DNA of 64,000 nucleotides from Priestia filamentosa. Its GTDB lineage: Bacteria > Bacillota > Bacilli > Bacillales > Bacillaceae_H. The translations under genes were made by a program, and so were the position numbers. The notes beneath the pieces are model-generated. The model had not been told where the DNA came from and ran no database searches. It saw only the letters and a program-made list of their open reading frames with translations. Position 1 is the first letter of the stretch. Each line of letters starts with the position of its first letter. Location: positions 62,001 through 126,000 of the forward strand of contig NZ_FXAJ01000006.1 in the NCBI RefSeq assembly GCF_900177535.1, in the 5' to 3' direction. This document shows positions 1 to 8,789 of the stretch, in pieces.

Positions 1-43
1 ATAGATGCAGTGAAAGACACCGCTTTCTTCAATCATGAGTTAC

Positions 44-76
44 AAAAAGAAGGAGACATAAAGACTCCTTCTTTTT
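44..76. terminator. bidirectional terminator after yceF
   Basis: A 12-bp stem (AAAAAGAAGGAG / CTCCTTCTTTTT) with a 9-nt loop and U-runs on both strands lies 7 bases past the yceF stop. It ends the yce operon on the minus strand. It could also end a plus-strand gene left of the window, but bases 1-43 are too short to assign to one. Confidence 0.8.
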
Positions 77-82
77 TATTAA

Positions 83-853
83 TTACTCGTCCTCTTTTGA
101 AGCAGCAACTTCGTCCATCTGATGCTTTTTCTGATTTCGTTTATGAATAATAAATGTAATAACAAATGCTAAGATAACAATAATAAAGAATGCAGTATGC
201 GGCAATTCATAATGAAATACACTTGCGAACATTTTTAAAGCAATAATTGCAATTAATATAAAAGCAGTATGTTCTAATTCTGGAATACGATCCATTAGAC
301 GTAAGAAGAATCCGGCAACAGTACGCATCATAATAATTCCAAGCACTCCGCCTAATAAAAGAACCCAAACTTTCTCAGAAATTGCAAGGGCAGCTAAAAT
401 ACTATCTACTGAAAAGGCAAGGTCCATCAATTCAACAGCAATAACCGTTCCCCAAAAAATTCCAAATACACGTACTAAAAATCCCGGTTTCTTTGCTCCA
501 CCTTCATCATTTCCATTGAGGAAGAAATGTGAGATGACAAGCCAAGCAAGATATGCGGCACCTAACACTTTAATCCACCAGAACTTAATAAGGAACATGC
601 CTAGTCCAATGAATAAGAATCTAAAAAATACGGCTCCAAAAAGTCCGTAAGTTAACGCCTTTTTTTGCTTGTCTGCTGGCAAAGGCTTGACCATTGTTGC
701 TAATACAAGGGCATTATCCGCAGATAACAAACCTTCTAAAATAACAAGGGTACCAATTAATCCCCAAGAAACGGGGTCTGTTAATACTTCAGCCCATGCA
801 TGCAAGTCAAAAGCTTGTGCATAGGTATGAAGCATTTTGTGTAAAATTTCCAT
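83..853 (-). CDS. yceF: TerC family integral membrane protein (YceF-like)
   Basis: 256 residues with about seven hydrophobic segments and a basic/acidic hydrophilic C-terminus. The TerC family pattern is visible: acidic residues inside membrane segments (Glu40, Asp46 in GLLSADNA and the later ELMDLAFSVDS stretch). TerC proteins are thought to act in metal ion export or metal loading of exported proteins; this is family knowledge, not seen here. It is the last gene of a four-gene operon after three TerD-type genes, in the same order as B. subtilis yceC-D-E-F, and an AGGAGGA ribosome site precedes its ATG. The yceG and yceH genes that follow in B. subtilis are not here; a terminator comes instead. 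Confidence 0.93.
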   Translation of the reverse strand: MEILHKMLHTYAQAFDLHAWAEVLTDPVSWGLIGTLVILEGLLSADNALVLATMVKPLPADKQKKALTYGLFGAVFFRFLFIGLGMFLIKFWWIKVLGAAYLAWLVISHFFLNGNDEGGAKKPGFLVRVFGIFWGTVIAVELMDLAFSVDSILAALAISEKVWVLLLGGVLGIIMMRTVAGFFLRLMDRIPELEHTAFILIAIIALKMFASVFHYELPHTAFFIIVILAFVITFIIHKRNQKKHQMDEVAASKEDE

Positions 854-885
854 ATCAGTTCCTCCTACTAGATGAAAAGCAGCTG

Positions 886-1464
886 TTATACTTCTAAGCC
901 ATAGTTACGGCAAAGAGCAGCTAAACCACCAGAAAATCCACTGCCAATTGCGTTGAATTTCCAATCTCCATTATGACGATAAAGCTCACATACTACAACG
1001 GCTGTTTCGATGGAAAAATCTTCCCCTAAATCATAACGAATTAGTTCTTTCCCTGTTACTTCATCAACGAATCTAACAAAAGCATTTGAGACTTGTCCAA
1101 AGTTTTGATTGCGGCTTTCCGCATCGTGAATCGTAACAGTAATACCCACTCTGTGAATGTTTTCGGGAATTTTTGAAAAGTCAACGACAAGTTGCTCATC
1201 ATCTCCTGATCCTTCTCCTGTCCTATTGTCTCCAGTATGCTCAACACCCCCACTTGGATGTTTTAAATTGTTATAAAAAATAAAATCATGATCATTTTGA
1301 CAGTTTCCTTTTTCATCAGCTAAAAAAGCAGATGCATCAAGGTCAAATCCAGCACCGCCATCGTATTGATTCAAATCCCAACCAAGTCCAATGATTCCTT
1401 TTACTAACCCAGGATTTGTTTTTGTTAAATCAATGCGCTGACCTTTTGATAATGAAATTGACAT
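886..1464 (-). CDS. yceE: TerD family calcium-binding stress protein (YceE-like)
   Basis: 192 residues. The start MSISLSKGQ is chosen because GGAGGAATAACA sits directly before it; a longer frame reaching 1512 would add 16 residues that paralogs lack. TerD hallmarks are present: an N-terminal ISLSKGQ strand, [13 protein letters not shown] with paired acidic residues known in the family to bind Ca2+, [10 protein letters not shown], and [14 protein letters not shown]. It is about 65 percent like the next upstream gene by eye, so the operon arose by tandem duplication. Cytosolic; linked in Bacillus to envelope, tellurite and general stress. The exact biochemical role is unknown. Confidence 0.93.
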   Translation of the reverse strand: MSISLSKGQRIDLTKTNPGLVKGIIGLGWDLNQYDGGAGFDLDASAFLADEKGNCQNDHDFIFYNNLKHPSGGVEHTGDNRTGEGSGDDEQLVVDFSKIPENIHRVGITVTIHDAESRNQNFGQVSNAFVRFVDEVTGKELIRYDLGEDFSIETAVVVCELYRHNGDWKFNAIGSGFSGGLAALCRNYGLEV

Positions 1465-1528
1465 TGTTATTCCTCCTTTTTTATTCTGAGAAAAGCCGGT
1501 GCTTTTTAGCACCGACTAATTGTTTTAT

Positions 1529-2107
1529 TTACACATCTAAACCGTAGTCTTTAACAAGTGCAGCAAGTCCGCCTTGGTAACCAGAACCAACAGCAGCAAA
1601 TTTCCACTCTCCGCCATGACGGTAAAGTTCACCAACTACAACAGCTGTCTCAATCGAGAAGTCTTCTCCTAAATCATAGCGAATAAGTTCTTTATTAGAC
1701 TGCTGATCTAGAATACGAACAAAACTGTTTGAAACTTGTCCAAAGTTTTGGTTACGCGCTTCACCATCATGAATCGTAATTACAAAAGCAATCTTTTCAA
1801 CATTTGAAGGAACAGCCTGTAAATCAACAGCGACTTGTTCGTCGTCTCCAGCTCCTTCTCCTGTACGGTTATCTCCTGTATGTTCAACAGCACCGCTTGA
1901 ATGCTTTGGCTGATTATAGAAGATAAACTCTCCTTCAGATGGACATTTTCCAGCTGCATCTAATAGGAAACAAGAGCTATCTAAATCGAAGTCCTTCCCA
2001 CCATCATATTTATTTGTATCCCAACCTAAACCAACTGTAACTTTTGTTAATCCAGGATTTGTTTTTGTTAAATCAATTTTTTGTCCTTTTGATAATGAAA
2101 TAGCCAT
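1529..2107 (-). CDS. yceD: TerD family stress protein (YceD-like)
   Basis: 192 residues, the middle TerD paralog. It starts MAISLSKGQ behind AAAAGGAGAGAGAAATT. The same signature blocks are present: [44 protein letters not shown] and a C-terminal YRHGGEWKF segment. The acidic residues of the calcium site are intact. It lies between the YceC-like and YceE-like genes with gaps of 55 and 64 bases and no terminator, so one transcript is likely. The function is inferred only from the family (tellurium resistance/stress). Confidence 0.93.
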   Translation of the reverse strand: MAISLSKGQKIDLTKTNPGLTKVTVGLGWDTNKYDGGKDFDLDSSCFLLDAAGKCPSEGEFIFYNQPKHSSGAVEHTGDNRTGEGAGDDEQVAVDLQAVPSNVEKIAFVITIHDGEARNQNFGQVSNSFVRILDQQSNKELIRYDLGEDFSIETAVVVGELYRHGGEWKFAAVGSGYQGGLAALVKDYGLDV

Positions 2108-2162
2108 AATTTCTCTCTCCTTTTTATATGAAAGTAAACAAATAGCCTTTCTTCAATACATT

Positions 2163-2774
2163 TTAAGAATAATTACGAACAAGCTCTTGAAGGTTTGTAT
2201 CTTTTGTTCCATCACCAATAGCACCAAACTTCCAGTCACTACCATGTCGATAGATTTCTGCTACAACAAGACTTGTCTTTCCGCTGTAATCATCACTTAG
2301 ATTAAAGCGAAGAAGTTGTTCGCCGTTATCTTGGTTTTGAACGCGAATATAAGCATTTTTGAGCATTCCAAAATCTTGCTTACGACGAACACAATCATAA
2401 ATATTAACAACAAAAACAAGTTTGTTTATGTAAGATGGAATATCCTGCAAATTCACTAAAATTTGCTCGTCATCCCCAGCTCCCTCACCTGTTAAGTTGT
2501 CTCCACTGTGTGTTACACTTCCGCATGAGCTTTTTAAGTTACCAAAATAGATAAGCTGCTCTTTTTTCGTAATTTTGTCATCTTGCAACATAAGAACTGA
2601 AGCATCACAATCAACGTTTGGAGCTTTATTTCCGCCTCCAAACAAAGAGCTTAAAAGCCCTCCGCCACCGCTTGATTGAACAGGATCCCATCCTAATCCA
2701 ATTAAGATATTGGAAAGTGCTGGATTTCCCTTTGTCAAATCAATACGCTGACCCTTTTGAAGCGTAATCGCCAT
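2163..2774 (-). CDS. yceC: TerD family protein, first gene of operon (YceC-like)
   Basis: 203 residues, the most divergent of the three TerD paralogs. It carries a glycine/serine-rich insertion (SSGGGGLLSSLFGGG) between GLGWDPVQ and the metal-binding segment, which reads VDCDASVL instead of [24 protein letters not shown] and YRHGSDWKF are conserved. As the first gene it has a good GGAGGG ribosome site. A 20-bp perfect palindrome lies 25-44 bases before the start, which points to operator control of the whole yceCDEF operon; in B. subtilis this operon is known to respond to ECF sigma factors and SigB. Confidence 0.92.
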   Translation of the reverse strand: MAITLQKGQRIDLTKGNPALSNILIGLGWDPVQSSGGGGLLSSLFGGGNKAPNVDCDASVLMLQDDKITKKEQLIYFGNLKSSCGSVTHSGDNLTGEGAGDDEQILVNLQDIPSYINKLVFVVNIYDCVRRKQDFGMLKNAYIRVQNQDNGEQLLRFNLSDDYSGKTSLVVAEIYRHGSDWKFGAIGDGTKDTNLQELVRNYS

Positions 2775-2798
2775 TGGATTCCCTCCTTGTCATTTCAA

Positions 2799-2818
2799 AA
2801 ATCACGTTAACGTGATTT
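2799..2818. promoter_or_regulatory. 20-bp perfect palindrome upstream of yceC
   Basis: AAATCACGTTAACGTGATTT is its own reverse complement over all 20 bases. It sits between a possible promoter (TTGATA, 17 bases, TACGAT, minus strand, about 2837-2865) and the ribosome site of the first terD gene. The position suits a repressor operator; an mRNA hairpin is also possible, though a U-run terminator is absent. No binding protein is recognised. Confidence 0.5.
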
Positions 2819-2962
2819 CCTCACCTATTTATCGTATTATAGTTTACTAGTTTTATCAAATTGCTGTACTCCAAATTTCTTAGATAAATAAGTCTTAATA
2901 TGTAATACGAACAACATAAAAGAAGGTTTCGTTTTTTATAGAAATTTGTTCTCTAATCATAA

Positions 2963-3001
2963 AAGTGACCAAACTATCACAAGGATGTCGCCTGGTCACT
3001 T
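2963..3001. terminator. hairpin between yceC promoter region and PLP lyase
   Basis: A 9-bp perfect stem AAGTGACCA / TGGTCACTT with a 21-nt loop is followed by CTTTTTTC on the plus strand and TTTTAT on the minus strand. It lies 39 bases past the stop of the PLP enzyme gene on the minus strand and probably ends that transcript. The long loop makes this less certain. Confidence 0.4.
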
Positions 3002-3039
3002 CTTTTTTCAAAAAAACATTAGAGCATGATTAGTTTCTT

Positions 3040-4206
3040 CTATTGAATACGATCCAGTGCGCTTTTTAAATCCTTCCATATATCTTGCCATTCTTCAATT
3101 CCAACTGATAATCGAATAAGTCCATTTGTAATTCCCATTCGTTCGCGCTCTTTTAGTGGAATACCTGCATGGGTCATTGTAGCTGGATGCTGAATTAGTG
3201 TTTCAACATCTCCCAAGCTTACTGCGATTTTAATCCATGATAATGCGTTAAGAAACGTTTGTGCTTCTTCTTTCCCTCCTTTAATTTCAAACGAAATAAT
3301 CCCTCCGCCAAGACTCATTTGCTTCTTAGCAATTTTATAATGAGTATGATTAGGATCAAAAGGATAGTAAACATTTTCAATTGCTCTATGTTTACTTAAC
3401 CGGTTCATAAGTTTTTCAGCATTTAAACATTGCCTATCAAGACGTACACCAAGCGTTTTAATTCCTCGTAACAAAAGCCAAGCATCAAAAGGAGAAAGAA
3501 TTCCACCCATATCTTTATGAACAGACTTTTTCATTTCTTTCATGCACTCTTCTCCACCTACAACAAGTCCTGCAATTACATCTCCATGTCCTCCTAAATA
3601 TTTAGTAGCGCTATGAATAACAATATTACACCCCCATTCTAAAGGCCTTTGAATATATGGAGAACTAAATGTATTGTCGACAACAACAGGAATGTGGTGT
3701 GCTTTTGCAATACAAGATACAAGCTCCAAGTCAACAATTTCCATTGTAGGATTTATAGGCGTTTCAATAAAAATACAGGCTGTTTCAGGACGAATAAGTC
3801 CTTCTATGCTTCGCTTCGTGTCCATTTGGCAGAAGTCATAAGTGATATTGTATTTCTTTTTCATAAATTCCAGAAGCGTATACGTACACCCGTATATGCC
3901 ACTTGAACATATAACATGATCACCTGCCTTCGTAAGAGAAGATAATACAGCAGAAACCGCTGCCATGCCGGAACCAAAAGAAAGACAAGAAAAACCACAT
4001 TCAAGCTCAGCTATCTTTCTTTCAAGAGCTGAAACGGTTGGGTTCCCTAGTCGGGAATACATATATCCTGCTTCTTCTCCAAGAAATCTTTTTTCACCTT
4101 GTTGGGCTGTTTCAAAAGAAAATGTAGAGGTTTGAAAAATGGGAAAAGATAAACTTTTCGTCTCTTCTTGCAATTGTTCAACATCGTGCACAAGCTTTGT
4201 GTTCAT
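3040..4206 (-). CDS. Cys/Met metabolism PLP-dependent lyase (methionine/cystathionine gamma-lyase type)
   Basis: A fold-type I PLP enzyme of the Cys/Met metabolism family. Visible motifs: YSRLGNPT near residue 50, FGSGMAAVSAV, the D-N-T-F segment (VVVDNTFSSPY) that binds the pyridine ring, and the PLP lysine in HSATKYLGGHGD near residue 205. Family members cleave or form C-S bonds in methionine, cystathionine or homocysteine; the substrate cannot be told by eye. The ATG start at 4206 (MNTKLVHD, AAAGGA before it) matches where homologs begin; a GTG at 4224 preceded by GAGGAGG is a real alternative. The gene stands alone between terminator-like hairpins. Confidence 0.85.
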   Translation of the reverse strand: MNTKLVHDVEQLQEETKSLSFPIFQTSTFSFETAQQGEKRFLGEEAGYMYSRLGNPTVSALERKIAELECGFSCLSFGSGMAAVSAVLSSLTKAGDHVICSSGIYGCTYTLLEFMKKKYNITYDFCQMDTKRSIEGLIRPETACIFIETPINPTMEIVDLELVSCIAKAHHIPVVVDNTFSSPYIQRPLEWGCNIVIHSATKYLGGHGDVIAGLVVGGEECMKEMKKSVHKDMGGILSPFDAWLLLRGIKTLGVRLDRQCLNAEKLMNRLSKHRAIENVYYPFDPNHTHYKIAKKQMSLGGGIISFEIKGGKEEAQTFLNALSWIKIAVSLGDVETLIQHPATMTHAGIPLKERERMGITNGLIRLSVGIEEWQDIWKDLKSALDRIQ

Positions 4207-4660
4207 ACGTTGTTTTCCTTTCACGAACCACCGCCTCCTCACAATGCTTTCTCTCTATATGTATATGCTCCTATTTTCAAAAATCTGTTTATCCTACTTT
4301 TTACACCAATACTATATTTATCATATTGATTGTTACTTTATTTTCTTTAATTAAAAAATGTAAATTCATTTCCAAAATGTAAACCGTTTCATTTTTTTGA
4401 TAATTTAAACTAAACTTTACCTCTTTTTATGTTCATTCACTTTTATTCTATTTTCAAGAAGTGAAAAACTTATATTATCAAGGATTTTATTTCATTAGAA
4501 TCAATAAAGTATGCCTCTACAATTTTTCTGAATCTCTAGCTTTTCCAATGATAAAAAACTATTTTTTTAGTTTCAAAACTTTTATAAATAATTTAATAAA
4601 ATGTTCAAACTATCGTCACAATATTAGAATGAAATTAACATTAAGCAAGGGGGTATTACG
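4207..4660. other. 454-bp AT-rich intergenic region upstream of the 2HCT transporter
   Basis: Very AT-rich spacer between divergent genes. Short open frames on the plus strand (for example 4461-4748) overlap the transporter start and have poor coding character. It holds a near-cre sequence at 4378-4391 and a partial direct repeat of AAAATGTAAA at about 4355 and 4374. It must contain the promoters of both flanking genes, but I cannot place them with confidence. Confidence 0.5.
4378..4391. promoter_or_regulatory. possible catabolite-responsive element (cre)
   Basis: TGTAAACCGTTTCA (reverse TGAAACGGTTTACA) differs at one conserved position from the CcpA site consensus TGWAANCGNTNWCA. It is 270 bases before the citrate/malate-type transporter, a class of gene repressed by CcpA in B. 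subtilis. The distance from the gene weakens the call. Confidence 0.25.
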
Positions 4661-6016
4661 ATGCAAAACGCTAGAGAAATGGAAACGGTTTCTTTTCCGG
4701 AGAATAATAATAAAAATTTCTTTCAAAAGCTTATGGATATTAAGGTAGGTCCACTTCCTTTACCACTTTATGTTCTTTTTTCAGCTATTGTTATTGCTGC
4801 TGCAATTTACAATCAACTTCCGCCTGATATGATTGGTGGATTTGCAATTATTATGGTTGCTGGATTTCTTTTAGGGGATATTGGTATGAAAGTACCGATT
4901 TTGAAAAATATTGGTGGCCCCGCTATTATGTCATTGTTTATTCCATCACTATTTGTTTTCCTAGGTTGGATGAATGATTCTTCTATGGAAGCGGTTACGA
5001 CATTAATGAAGACATCTAACTTTTTATATTTCTATATTTCCTGCCTTGTTGCTGGTAGTATTTTAGGAATGCACCGCCTTGTTCTTGTACAAGGATTCAT
5101 GCGAATGGCTGTCCCACTTATCGTTGGAACGATTAGTGCTGTTGTTGTTGGTGTTTTAGTTGGTATGCTTTTTGGATATGATCCAAAACATACACTTTTC
5201 TTCATTGTTGTACCGATTATATCGGGAGGAATTGGTGAAGGAATTTTACCTCTTTCATTAGGTTACTCACAGATTCTTGATCAACCTTCTACTGAACTTG
5301 TATCACAGCTTATTCCAGCTGCGATTATTGGTAACGTATGTGCGATCATCTGTGCTGGTTATATGAAAAACTTAGGTGAGAAAAAACCACATTTAAATGG
5401 ACAAGGAATGCTTGTTAAAACAGGTAATGATGAAGAATTATTAAAAGCAATGAATGAAAAACGTAAAATTGACTTTTCTCTTATGGGTGCTGGACTTCTA
5501 ATTGCCTGTACGTTCTTTATTACAGGGAGCCTTGTACACGGTCTATTAGATAAAGCTTTTGGCCTTAATATCCCTGGTCCAATCGTTATGATTTTCGCAG
5601 CAGCACTTGTTAAGATTTTTCAACTCCTTCCGAAAAAGATGGAAGATGGAACATACAACTTATACAAATTTATTTCGACAAACCTTACATGGCCACTTAT
5701 GGTTGGATTGGGATTACTTTATATCCCCTTAGAAGACGTTGCTGCTGTATTAACAGTTGGATACGTAGTGATCTGTGCTTCTGTTGTATTAGCAATGGTA
5801 ACAGCTGGATTCTTTGTTGGTAAACTTATGAAAATGTACCCTGTTGAATCTGCTATTGTAACAGGCTGTCACAGCGGTCTTGGTGGAACCGGAGACGTTG
5901 CTATCCTTTCTGCTTCAAACCGTATGGGCTTAATGCCTTTCGCACAGGTTTCTACTCGTATCGGTGGAGCAGTGACTGTTATTCTTGCAACACTTTTACT
6001 TGGCATATTTATGTAA
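4661..6016 (+). CDS. 2-hydroxycarboxylate transporter (Na+/malate or citrate symporter, 2HCT family)
   Basis: 451 residues, about eleven hydrophobic segments, behind an AAGGGGG ribosome site. The 2HCT signature GGIGEG near residue 190 and a second re-entrant loop with GCHSGLGGTGDVAILS near the C-terminus are present; these two loops form the substrate path in CitS, CimH and MaeN. The transporter imports malate and/or citrate with sodium or protons at the cytoplasmic membrane. No two-component system (such as the malate sensor next to maeN in B. subtilis) lies beside it, so CimH-like and MaeN-like roles cannot be separated. The gene is monocistronic with a strong terminator directly after it. 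Confidence 0.9.
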   Translation: MQNAREMETVSFPENNNKNFFQKLMDIKVGPLPLPLYVLFSAIVIAAAIYNQLPPDMIGGFAIIMVAGFLLGDIGMKVPILKNIGGPAIMSLFIPSLFVFLGWMNDSSMEAVTTLMKTSNFLYFYISCLVAGSILGMHRLVLVQGFMRMAVPLIVGTISAVVVGVLVGMLFGYDPKHTLFFIVVPIISGGIGEGILPLSLGYSQILDQPSTELVSQLIPAAIIGNVCAIICAGYMKNLGEKKPHLNGQGMLVKTGNDEELLKAMNEKRKIDFSLMGAGLLIACTFFITGSLVHGLLDKAFGLNIPGPIVMIFAAALVKIFQLLPKKMEDGTYNLYKFISTNLTWPLMVGLGLLYIPLEDVAAVLTVGYVVICASVVLAMVTAGFFVGKLMKMYPVESAIVTGCHSGLGGTGDVAILSASNRMGLMPFAQVSTRIGGAVTVILATLLLGIFM

Positions 6017-6026
6017 AATTAAACTC

Positions 6027-6063
6027 AAAAACCCGGAAAGAGATATCCTCTTTCTGGGTTTTT
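6027..6063 (+). terminator. terminator after 2HCT transporter
   Basis: A 16-bp stem, AAAAACCCGGAAAGAG paired with CTCTTTCTGGGTTTTT with one G-U wobble and a five-base loop, is followed by a T-rich run. It starts 10 bases past the transporter stop. Confidence 0.85.
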
Positions 6064-6083
6064 ATTTTTTCCTCTTTAAAGTA

Positions 6084-6110
6084 TTAACATCTTCTAAAAA
6101 TTGTCGATGA
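6084..6110 (+). promoter_or_regulatory. possible SigD (flagellar) promoter of motAB
   Basis: TTAA, 15 bases, GTCGATGA. The SigD consensus is TAAA, about 15 bases, GCCGATAT; spacing is exact and the central CGAT core matches. It lies 62 bases before motA, which is SigD-dependent in B. subtilis. Confidence 0.5.
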
Positions 6111-6172
6111 AAAGAATAGAAGAGCACATCAACTGTAATCTTTAATAAATGTAATTAGGTGGCTAGCATACT

Positions 6173-6976
6173 ATGGATAAAACTTCTCTCATTGGTTTAA
6201 TTGTTGGAATCATCGCTGTTTTTGTTGGGATGATTTTAAAAGGTGTGAATGTAACAGTATTATTCAACATCCCTGCCTTGCTAATCATTGTGCTTGGAAC
6301 CGTTGGAGCAGTAACAATTGCTTTTCCAACACAGGATATTAAAAAAGTGCCAAAGCTCTTTGGAATTTTATTTAAAGAAAATAATAGCTTAAATGTAGAA
6401 ACACTTATTCCTCTTTTTGTAGAACTTTCTTCCCTTGCACGAAGAGAAGGACTATTAGCTCTTGAAAGTAAAGTGGAAGAAATTGATGATCCATTTTTAA
6501 AGAACGGTTTAAATCTAGCTATTGATGGCCAGCCACATGACTTTATCCGCGTCGTAATGACAGAAGAAATTGAAGCAATGGAAGATCGCCATCATACAGG
6601 TGCATCCATATTTACACAAGCTGGCACATATGCACCTACACTTGGTGTTTTAGGAGCTGTTGTTGGACTTATTGCAGCGCTTGCTGATATGAGCGATATT
6701 GATAAACTTGGTCATGCCATTAGTGCTGCTTTCGTTGCTACACTATTTGGTATCTTTACAGGCTACGTCCTATGGCACCCTTTTGCAAACAAATTAAAAC
6801 GGAAATCTAAATATGAAGTAAATATTCGTTACCTGATGATTGAAGGAGTTATGTCTATCGTAGAAGGACAAGCTCCAGCTGTAATTGAACGTAAACTTGC
6901 TTCATTGTTGTCGATTAGTGAACGTGAGAAAGTATTAGCAAGAAGAGATAGTCAGCAAGGTGAAGCAGATGGCTAG
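6173..6976 (+). CDS. motA: flagellar motor stator protein MotA
   Basis: 267 residues, matching B. subtilis MotA closely from memory (MDKTSLIG start, GTYAPTLGVLGAVVGLIAAL, GHAISAAFVATLFGIFTGYVLWHPFANK, KRKSKYEV). Four membrane helices: two at residues about 5-50 and two at about 150-205, with a large cytoplasmic loop containing the charged residues that touch the rotor protein FliG. With MotB it forms the stator that couples ion flow to flagellar rotation. Start is ATG with TTAGGTGG before it. The gene overlaps motB by 8 bases, so the pair is translationally coupled. Confidence 0.96.
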   Translation: MDKTSLIGLIVGIIAVFVGMILKGVNVTVLFNIPALLIIVLGTVGAVTIAFPTQDIKKVPKLFGILFKENNSLNVETLIPLFVELSSLARREGLLALESKVEEIDDPFLKNGLNLAIDGQPHDFIRVVMTEEIEAMEDRHHTGASIFTQAGTYAPTLGVLGAVVGLIAALADMSDIDKLGHAISAAFVATLFGIFTGYVLWHPFANKLKRKSKYEVNIRYLMIEGVMSIVEGQAPAVIERKLASLLSISEREKVLARRDSQQGEADG

Positions 6977-7715
6977 GAAAAGAAAATCCAAAAACCATGA
7001 TGACCATGTTGATGAATCGTGGCTCATTCCTTATGCAGATTTACTGACTCTTCTTTTAGCTCTTTTTGTTGTTTTATTTGCAAGTAGCAGCATAGATGCA
7101 GAGAAAATGAAGCGGTTCGCAAGCTCCTTTAATGAAGCATTTGATGGCGGAACAGGCGTATTAGACGAAAAATCCTCTGTCCCCCCTACTGTTTCTAATG
7201 ATTCGCTACCACAAGGTGCAAATACTAAAGAAGAAAACAGTCCAAATGAAGAATTGTCGGGATTACAGCAGAAAGTAGATGAATATATAAGCAATTCTGG
7301 ACTTCATGATAAGCTTCAAACAACTCTTTCAGACGACGGATTAAAAATCACAATTTTAAATGATGTATTTTTCACTTCTGGAAGTGCCGAAGTGCAACAA
7401 GTAAACTATAAAGTCGCTCAAGATATTTCAAAGTTACTTGTCATCAATCCACCAAAGCAGATTGTAATCGCAGGCTATACTGATAATGTTCCTATTTCAA
7501 ATGCTAACTTTTCTTCTAACTGGGAGTTAAGCTCAATGCGCGCTCTTAACTTTATGAAAGTGCTTCTTGAGAACAAAGAATTAAATCCCCAGTGGTTTAG
7601 TGTAAGGGGTTATGGACAATATCATCCAATTGCATCAAATGATACACCTGAAGGTCGAGAAAAAAATCGTCGTGTAGAAATTTTAATTACCCCATCTTCA
7701 AAGCCAAGTGAATAA
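6969..7715 (+). CDS. motB: flagellar motor stator protein MotB
   Basis: 248 residues. A short basic N-terminus (MARKRKSKN) is followed by one membrane helix starting at WLIPYADLLTLLLALFVVL; the Asp in PYAD is the ion-carrying residue of the stator. A Ser/Asn/Glu-rich linker leads to a C-terminal OmpA-like peptidoglycan-binding domain (IVIAGYTDNVPI, SxMRALNFMKVLLEN, GYGQYHPIASN, EKNRRVEILI). The ATG at 6969 with AAGGTGA before it, matching MARKKK of B. subtilis MotB, is preferred over a GTG three codons earlier. The sequence resembles proton-type MotB rather than the sodium-type MotS, judged only by overall likeness. Confidence 0.95.
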   Translation: MARKRKSKNHDDHVDESWLIPYADLLTLLLALFVVLFASSSIDAEKMKRFASSFNEAFDGGTGVLDEKSSVPPTVSNDSLPQGANTKEENSPNEELSGLQQKVDEYISNSGLHDKLQTTLSDDGLKITILNDVFFTSGSAEVQQVNYKVAQDISKLLVINPPKQIVIAGYTDNVPISNANFSSNWELSSMRALNFMKVLLENKELNPQWFSVRGYGQYHPIASNDTPEGREKNRRVEILITPSSKPSE

Positions 7716-7809
7716 TCATTTTTAAAGCCTATTGTTAGCCATTGTTTTCCCTTCTGCCTTATAATAAAAGAAAATCCTATTTTTGGATTCTCTTTAAGGA
7801 GGAATAACA

Positions 7810-8628
7810 GTGGCTTTTTTTCATACAAAAGATGGTACTCGCCTTTATTATCGTACAAAAGGAACTGGCAAACCAATTGTATTCATTCATGGATGGTCAA
7901 ATAGTCACGAAGCTTTCTTACTTCAAGAACAACAGCTCTGTGATCATTATCATGTCGTTACATATGATTTGCGAGGACATGGAAAGTCAGACAAACCTCA
8001 GCAAGGCCTATCTCTTCGTACTTTTGCCAAAGATTTAAAAGAATTACTGGAACATTTACAATTAGAAGATGCTCTTCTTGTTGGATGGTCCATGGGGACT
8101 TCTGTTATCTTTGAGTATCTTCGTCACTTTAATCAAGAGCATATCTCAAAGGTTTGTTTTGTTGATATGACACCTAAATTATTAAATGATAAAACGTGGA
8201 AACTTGGTCTTTATCATGGCTCATTTACAGAAAAAGACAACCTCAATGCCCTCACAACTATTTTTGAAGATTGGCCTTCATATGCTAAAACATTTATAAA
8301 AGCTACAATTCCTTATTTAACAGAAGAACAAATTGAGCAACTTTTCCATTTAAAAGAAGATAATCTTCCCCATGTTATGGCAGCAATGTGGCTTTCAATG
8401 AGTGCAAACGACTATCGTGATGTTCTTCCTTCGATTACGATTCCATCTCTTATTATATATGGAACAAAAAGCACACTTTACTCAGAAGAAACTGCCCAAT
8501 ATATGAGGCAGCACATTACACATTCCACTCTCCTTCCTTTTGAAGGATGTACACACTTTCTAGTTGGAGAGCAGCCTCATCGTTTCACTGAAGCAATCAG
8601 AGATTTCGCAACTGAAAAATCTTCGTAA
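7810..8628 (+). CDS. alpha/beta hydrolase
   Basis: 272 residues starting at GTG after AAGGAGG. An alpha/beta hydrolase fold is clear: oxyanion motif FIHGWSNS at residues 25-32, DLRGHGKSDKP at 53-63, nucleophile elbow GWSMG with Ser94, acid residue region IIYGTKSTLY near 215 and catalytic His in CTHFLVGEQP near 247. No signal peptide, so cytosolic. The family covers esterases, lactonases and peroxidases; I cannot name the substrate. It follows motB by about 95 bases and ends in its own terminator, so it is probably a separate unit. Confidence 0.85.
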   Translation: MAFFHTKDGTRLYYRTKGTGKPIVFIHGWSNSHEAFLLQEQQLCDHYHVVTYDLRGHGKSDKPQQGLSLRTFAKDLKELLEHLQLEDALLVGWSMGTSVIFEYLRHFNQEHISKVCFVDMTPKLLNDKTWKLGLYHGSFTEKDNLNALTTIFEDWPSYAKTFIKATIPYLTEEQIEQLFHLKEDNLPHVMAAMWLSMSANDYRDVLPSITIPSLIIYGTKSTLYSEETAQYMRQHITHSTLLPFEGCTHFLVGEQPHRFTEAIRDFATEKSS

Positions 8629-8646
8629 AAGAAGGTTTTTCTTTTT
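8614..8646 (+). terminator. terminator overlapping end of hydrolase gene
   Basis: GAAAAATCTTC paired with GAAGGTTTTTC (11 bp with one wobble, loop of six bases) is followed by TTTTT. The left arm lies inside the last codons of the hydrolase gene. Confidence 0.65.
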
Positions 8647-8789
8647 GCAAGAAGAAAAAAGAAATTTTTCCTTTAAATATCCCTTTTAATTTCTCTTCTC
8701 CTCCAATAAGATGGACTAGAGAGAAAAACATTGTTAAAGTTTTAAAGGGTTGAATTTATTAAGAATAACAAGAAGAAAAGGTGTAAAAC

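Noticed and set aside
4461-4748. 95-codon plus-strand frame before the 2HCT transporter
   Set aside because: Overlaps the well-supported transporter start, has no ribosome site and has a Phe/Tyr/Asn-rich composition typical of AT-rich non-coding DNA.
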